Positions 61,641 through 64,000 of a stretch of DNA of 64,000 nt are shown piece after piece; within the stretch, counting starts at the first letter, position 1, and every line of letters starts with the position of its first letter. Origin of the DNA: Desulfovibrionales bacterium. Its GTDB lineage: Bacteria; Desulfobacterota; Desulfovibrionia; Desulfovibrionales; Desulfovibrionaceae. The stretch is taken from contig JASGMV010000002.1 of assembly GCA_030156255.1 (NCBI GenBank), positions 62,001-126,000 on the forward strand, in the 5' to 3' direction. The position numbers were made by a program, and so were the translations under genes. Below the pieces are notes generated by a model. The model was not told the origin of the DNA. It did no database searches and worked only from the letters and a program-made list of their open reading frames with translations.

Positions 61641-62411
61641 ATGAAAACCATCATCCTCTGCGGGGGCAAGGGCACGCGGTTGCGCGAAGAGACCGAGTAC
61701 AAGCCCAAGCCCATGGTCGAGATCGGCGGGCGGCCCATCATCTGGCACATCATGTCCCTGTACGCCCGGGCCGGGTTCAAGGACTTCGTGCTTCCCCTCG
61801 GCTACAAGGGCGAAGTCATCAAGGACTACTTCTTCCATTTCAAGGCCATGAACTCCGACTTCACCGTGGATCTCGGCACGGGGGACATTCGGACCTACAA
61901 CGGCTGCAATTGCAGCGATTGGCGCGTGACGCTCTCGGACACCGGCCAGGAGACCTACAAGGGCGCGCGCATCAAGCGCATCGCCAAGTACATCGACACC
62001 GACCGGTTCATGGTCACCTACGGCGACGGCGTGGCCGATGTTGATTTGGCCAAGCTCATCGCCTTTCACAAGGATTCCGACGCTGTCGGAACGTTCACGG
62101 GGGTGCGCCTGCCCTCTCGGTTCGGGGCCGTGTCCACCGCGGACGACGGCCGTATCTTGTCCTGGCAGGAAAAGCCCGTGCTCAACGAGTACATCAACGG
62201 CGGCTTCTTCGTGTTCAAACGCGAATTCCTGGACTATCTCTGGGAGGACGACGACTGCGACCTGGAAAAGGAGCCCCTGGAGCGGCTGGCCGCCGAGGGC
62301 AAGTTGAACATGTACCGCCACGACGGTTTCTGGCAGTGCATGGACACCTACCGCGACTACACGAAACTCAACGCCCTGTGGGACGCCGGTCAGGCGCCGT
62401 GGGTGAAGTAG
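61641..62411 (+). CDS. rfbF: Glucose-1-phosphate cytidylyltransferase RfbF
   Basis: 256 residues from ATG 61641; GAGG is upstream and a GTG four codons earlier is possible. ILCGGKGTRLREETEYKPKPMVEIGGRPIIWHIM and VTYGDGVADVDL are RfbF signatures. It makes CDP-glucose from CTP and glucose-1-phosphate, the precursor of CDP-6-deoxy and dideoxy sugars. It follows a 117-base gap and leads the rfbFG operon. Confidence 0.96.
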   Translation: MKTIILCGGKGTRLREETEYKPKPMVEIGGRPIIWHIMSLYARAGFKDFVLPLGYKGEVIKDYFFHFKAMNSDFTVDLGTGDIRTYNGCNCSDWRVTLSDTGQETYKGARIKRIAKYIDTDRFMVTYGDGVADVDLAKLIAFHKDSDAVGTFTGVRLPSRFGAVSTADDGRILSWQEKPVLNEYINGGFFVFKREFLDYLWEDDDCDLEKEPLERLAAEGKLNMYRHDGFWQCMDTYRDYTKLNALWDAGQAPWVK

Positions 62412-62420
62412 GAGACAGCC

Positions 62421-63518
62421 GTGTTCGACAACGTCTATGCCGGCCGCCGGGTTCTGGTCACCGGGCACACCGGATTCAAGGGCTTCTGGCTCACGACGTG
62501 GCTGCTTTCCCTGGGCGCCGAGGTCGCCGGGCTCGCCTTGGATCCGCCCTCCGAACCGTCCGGGTTCAACATTCTGGGGCTGCATGACCGCATCATCGAT
62601 ATCCGCGTCGACATCCGCGACCACCAAGCCGTGGCCCGGGCCTTCGCGGACTTCAAACCCGAGGTCGTCTTCCATCTGGCGGCCCAGGCTCTTGTGCGGC
62701 GCTCCTACGCCGATCCCGCGGCCACCATCGAGACCAACGCCATCGGGACCATGAACATTTGCGAGGCTGCGCGCCGGACCGATTCGTTGCAGGCGCTGGT
62801 CCTCATCACCTCGGACAAATGCTATAAAAACGTGGAGTGGGAGTACGGCTACCGCGAGCCGGACGCCTTGGGCGGGTTTGATCCCTACAGCGCCTCCAAG
62901 GGCTGCGCCGAGATCGTCGCGGCCAGCTATTTCGAGTCCTTTTTTCGGCGAGAGGGCCGGCCCATGGCCGCCACCACCCGGGCGGGCAATGTCGTGGGCG
63001 GCGGCGACTGGGCCGAGGACCGCATCGTTCCGGACTGCGCCCGCGCCTGGGCCTCGGGCGAACCGGTGCGTATTCGTTCTCCCCGAGCCACGCGGCCGTG
63101 GCAGCACGTCCTGGAGCCGTTATCCGGCTATTTGCGGCTGGGCGCCCGGCTTTTGGCCAAAGACCCGGCCGTCTGTTTTGAAGCCTTCAATTTCGGACCC
63201 CGAGCCGAAGTGGTGCAAACGGTGGAGGAAGTGGCCAACGCTCTGGCTCTCGTCTGGCCTGGCTTCAAGGCGAACATGGATAGGGCCGGCCAGGGCGGCG
63301 CCAAGGAGTCCACCTTACTCAAGCTGTGCTGCGACAAGGCGCTGGCCCGGCTCAAATGGCGCGCCGTGCTCGACTTCGAATCCACCATGCGCTTTACCGC
63401 GGAGTGGTACCGCGCCTATTACCAACAGGGCGCCCAGGAGGCGGCCGCCCTCACGCAGCGGCAAATCCAGGAATATAAAAACCGGGCGGAACAGGAAGGC
63501 TTGCCGTGGACGAGTTGA
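62421..63518 (+). CDS. rfbG: CDP-glucose 4,6-dehydratase RfbG
   Basis: 365 residues from GTG 62421. VLVTGHTGFKGFWLTTWLLSLGAEVAGLAL is the RfbG Rossmann motif, with HLAAQALVRRSYADP, LITSDKCYKNVEWEYGYRE and YSASKGCAEIVAASY (catalytic Tyr and Lys). It produces CDP-4-keto-6-deoxyglucose. The following gene overlaps its end. Confidence 0.95.
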   Translation: MFDNVYAGRRVLVTGHTGFKGFWLTTWLLSLGAEVAGLALDPPSEPSGFNILGLHDRIIDIRVDIRDHQAVARAFADFKPEVVFHLAAQALVRRSYADPAATIETNAIGTMNICEAARRTDSLQALVLITSDKCYKNVEWEYGYREPDALGGFDPYSASKGCAEIVAASYFESFFRREGRPMAATTRAGNVVGGGDWAEDRIVPDCARAWASGEPVRIRSPRATRPWQHVLEPLSGYLRLGARLLAKDPAVCFEAFNFGPRAEVVQTVEEVANALALVWPGFKANMDRAGQGGAKESTLLKLCCDKALARLKWRAVLDFESTMRFTAEWYRAYYQQGAQEAAALTQRQIQEYKNRAEQEGLPWTS

Positions 63519-63976
63519 AAACGGAAGTGGACGGCGCGCTTCTTCAGGAATTGCGCCAAATTCCCACGAATGGCGGCCCGGTGTTGCACATGCTGCGGGC
63601 GGACTCCCCCATGTTCATCGATTTTGGCGAGGTCTATTTTTCCGAGGTGGAGCCCGATGCAGTCAAGGCCTGGAAATATCATACGAAAATAACGCAACAT
63701 TTTGCTGTTCCCGTCGGGAGGATCAAGGTCGTGTTGTTCGACGACCGTGAAGGCTCCGCTACTCGCGGCGCTGTGGCCGAGGTGGAATTGGGCCGCCCCG
63801 ACGCCTACCGGCTTTTGCGTATTCCTCCGCGGGTCTGGTACGGGTTTACGTGCCTGGGTGCGGCGCCTGCGCTGGTTTGTAACGTGGCGGATTTACCCCA
63901 CGACCCCGAGGAATCCATGCGGGCGGACCTCGACGATCCGCGATTCCCCTACCGTTTTTCCCCGGGGGGGCGGTGA
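63506..63976 (+). CDS. RmlC-like cupin sugar 3,5-epimerase family protein
   Basis: 156 residues from GTG 63506. FGEVYFSEVEPDAVKAWKYHTKITQHFAVPVGRIKVVLFDDRE and RLLRIPPRVWYGFTCL match the dTDP-4-dehydrorhamnose 3,5-epimerase cupin fold, but the protein is short. In the CDP-sugar operon it probably epimerises CDP-4-keto-6-deoxyglucose rather than a dTDP-sugar. Confidence 0.85.
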   Translation: MDELKTEVDGALLQELRQIPTNGGPVLHMLRADSPMFIDFGEVYFSEVEPDAVKAWKYHTKITQHFAVPVGRIKVVLFDDREGSATRGAVAEVELGRPDAYRLLRIPPRVWYGFTCLGAAPALVCNVADLPHDPEESMRADLDDPRFPYRFSPGGR

Positions 63977-63979
63977 TCC

Positions 63980-64000
63980 ATGAAATATGCGCGGGGCAAT
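63980..64000 (+). CDS. Start of next gene, cut by window edge
   Basis: ATG 63980 opens MKYARGN before the window ends. It directly follows the epimerase gene and is probably the next CDP-sugar or LPS gene. Too short to identify. Confidence 0.35.

Noticed and set aside
61503-63107. Minus-strand open frame of 534 codons over rfbF and rfbG
   Set aside because: It overlaps two well-recognised sense genes and has no recognisable motif.

Overview
The window is a GC-rich chromosomal segment from a Gram-negative bacterium. The gene set (type II secretion, a PglB/STT3-type oligosaccharyltransferase, several HD-GYP proteins, a CBS-linked sugar nucleotidyltransferase, nonulosonic acid genes) fits a sulfate reducer of the Desulfovibrionales. 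That placement is inferred from gene content only. No rRNA, tRNA, insertion sequence, CRISPR array or phage gene was recognised.

Layout. (1) 1-13871 is core and signalling: a truncated HD-GYP protein, an MltC-type lytic transglycosylase, a PAS-rich hybrid histidine kinase, a MEMO/AmmeMemoRadiSam B protein, a small CPBP protease, a periplasmic protein, a thioredoxin reductase with an N-terminal thioredoxin-fold module, two more HD/HD-GYP proteins and a receiver protein with an unusual C-terminus. (2) 12969-28799, minus strand, is a type II secretion operon (lipoprotein, G, H, I, J, K, L, M, N, C, D, E, F). It runs without a break into a pglB-like oligosaccharyltransferase and then the receiver gene. 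(3) 29125-64000, plus strand, is a 35-kb surface-glycan locus.

The glycan locus divides into blocks. 29125-36064 is a legionaminic/sialic-acid-type pathway (CMP transferase, SDR, LegC-, LegG/NeuC-, LegI/NeuB- and LegH/NeuD-like enzymes, and a PtmE-like CBS nucleotidyltransferase). 36069-45264 is an iron alcohol dehydrogenase and a DegT aminotransferase that resemble the Kdo8N enzymes KdnB and KdnA. They flank an AT-rich cassette of six genes: methyltransferase, glycosyltransferase-like protein, PaaK-like ligase, KamA-type radical SAM enzyme, GNAT-like protein and deacetylase-like protein. 45362-51783 is a pseudaminic-acid-type pathway (PseB, PseC, PseF and a GNAT-PseI fusion) interrupted by an AT-rich transferase-like gene. 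51780-61523 has phosphatase, Nudix, a winged-helix regulator and a third aminotransferase/cytidylyltransferase block with a radical SAM/SPASM enzyme, two SDRs and a 2-hydroxyacid dehydrogenase. 61641-64000 makes CDP-6-deoxyhexose precursors.

The strongest candidate for something undescribed is the AT-rich cassette. A KamA-family aminomutase, an adenylate-forming ligase and an acyltransferase-like protein together suggest that a beta-amino acid, or related acyl group, is placed on an amino sugar or ulosonic acid. By eye, the two aspartates that bind the lysine side chain in true lysine 2,3-aminomutase are absent. Second, a 26-bp promoter-like element with 20 invariant positions occurs in front of three operon starts, one of them the winged-helix regulator, which suggests a locus-specific regulon.
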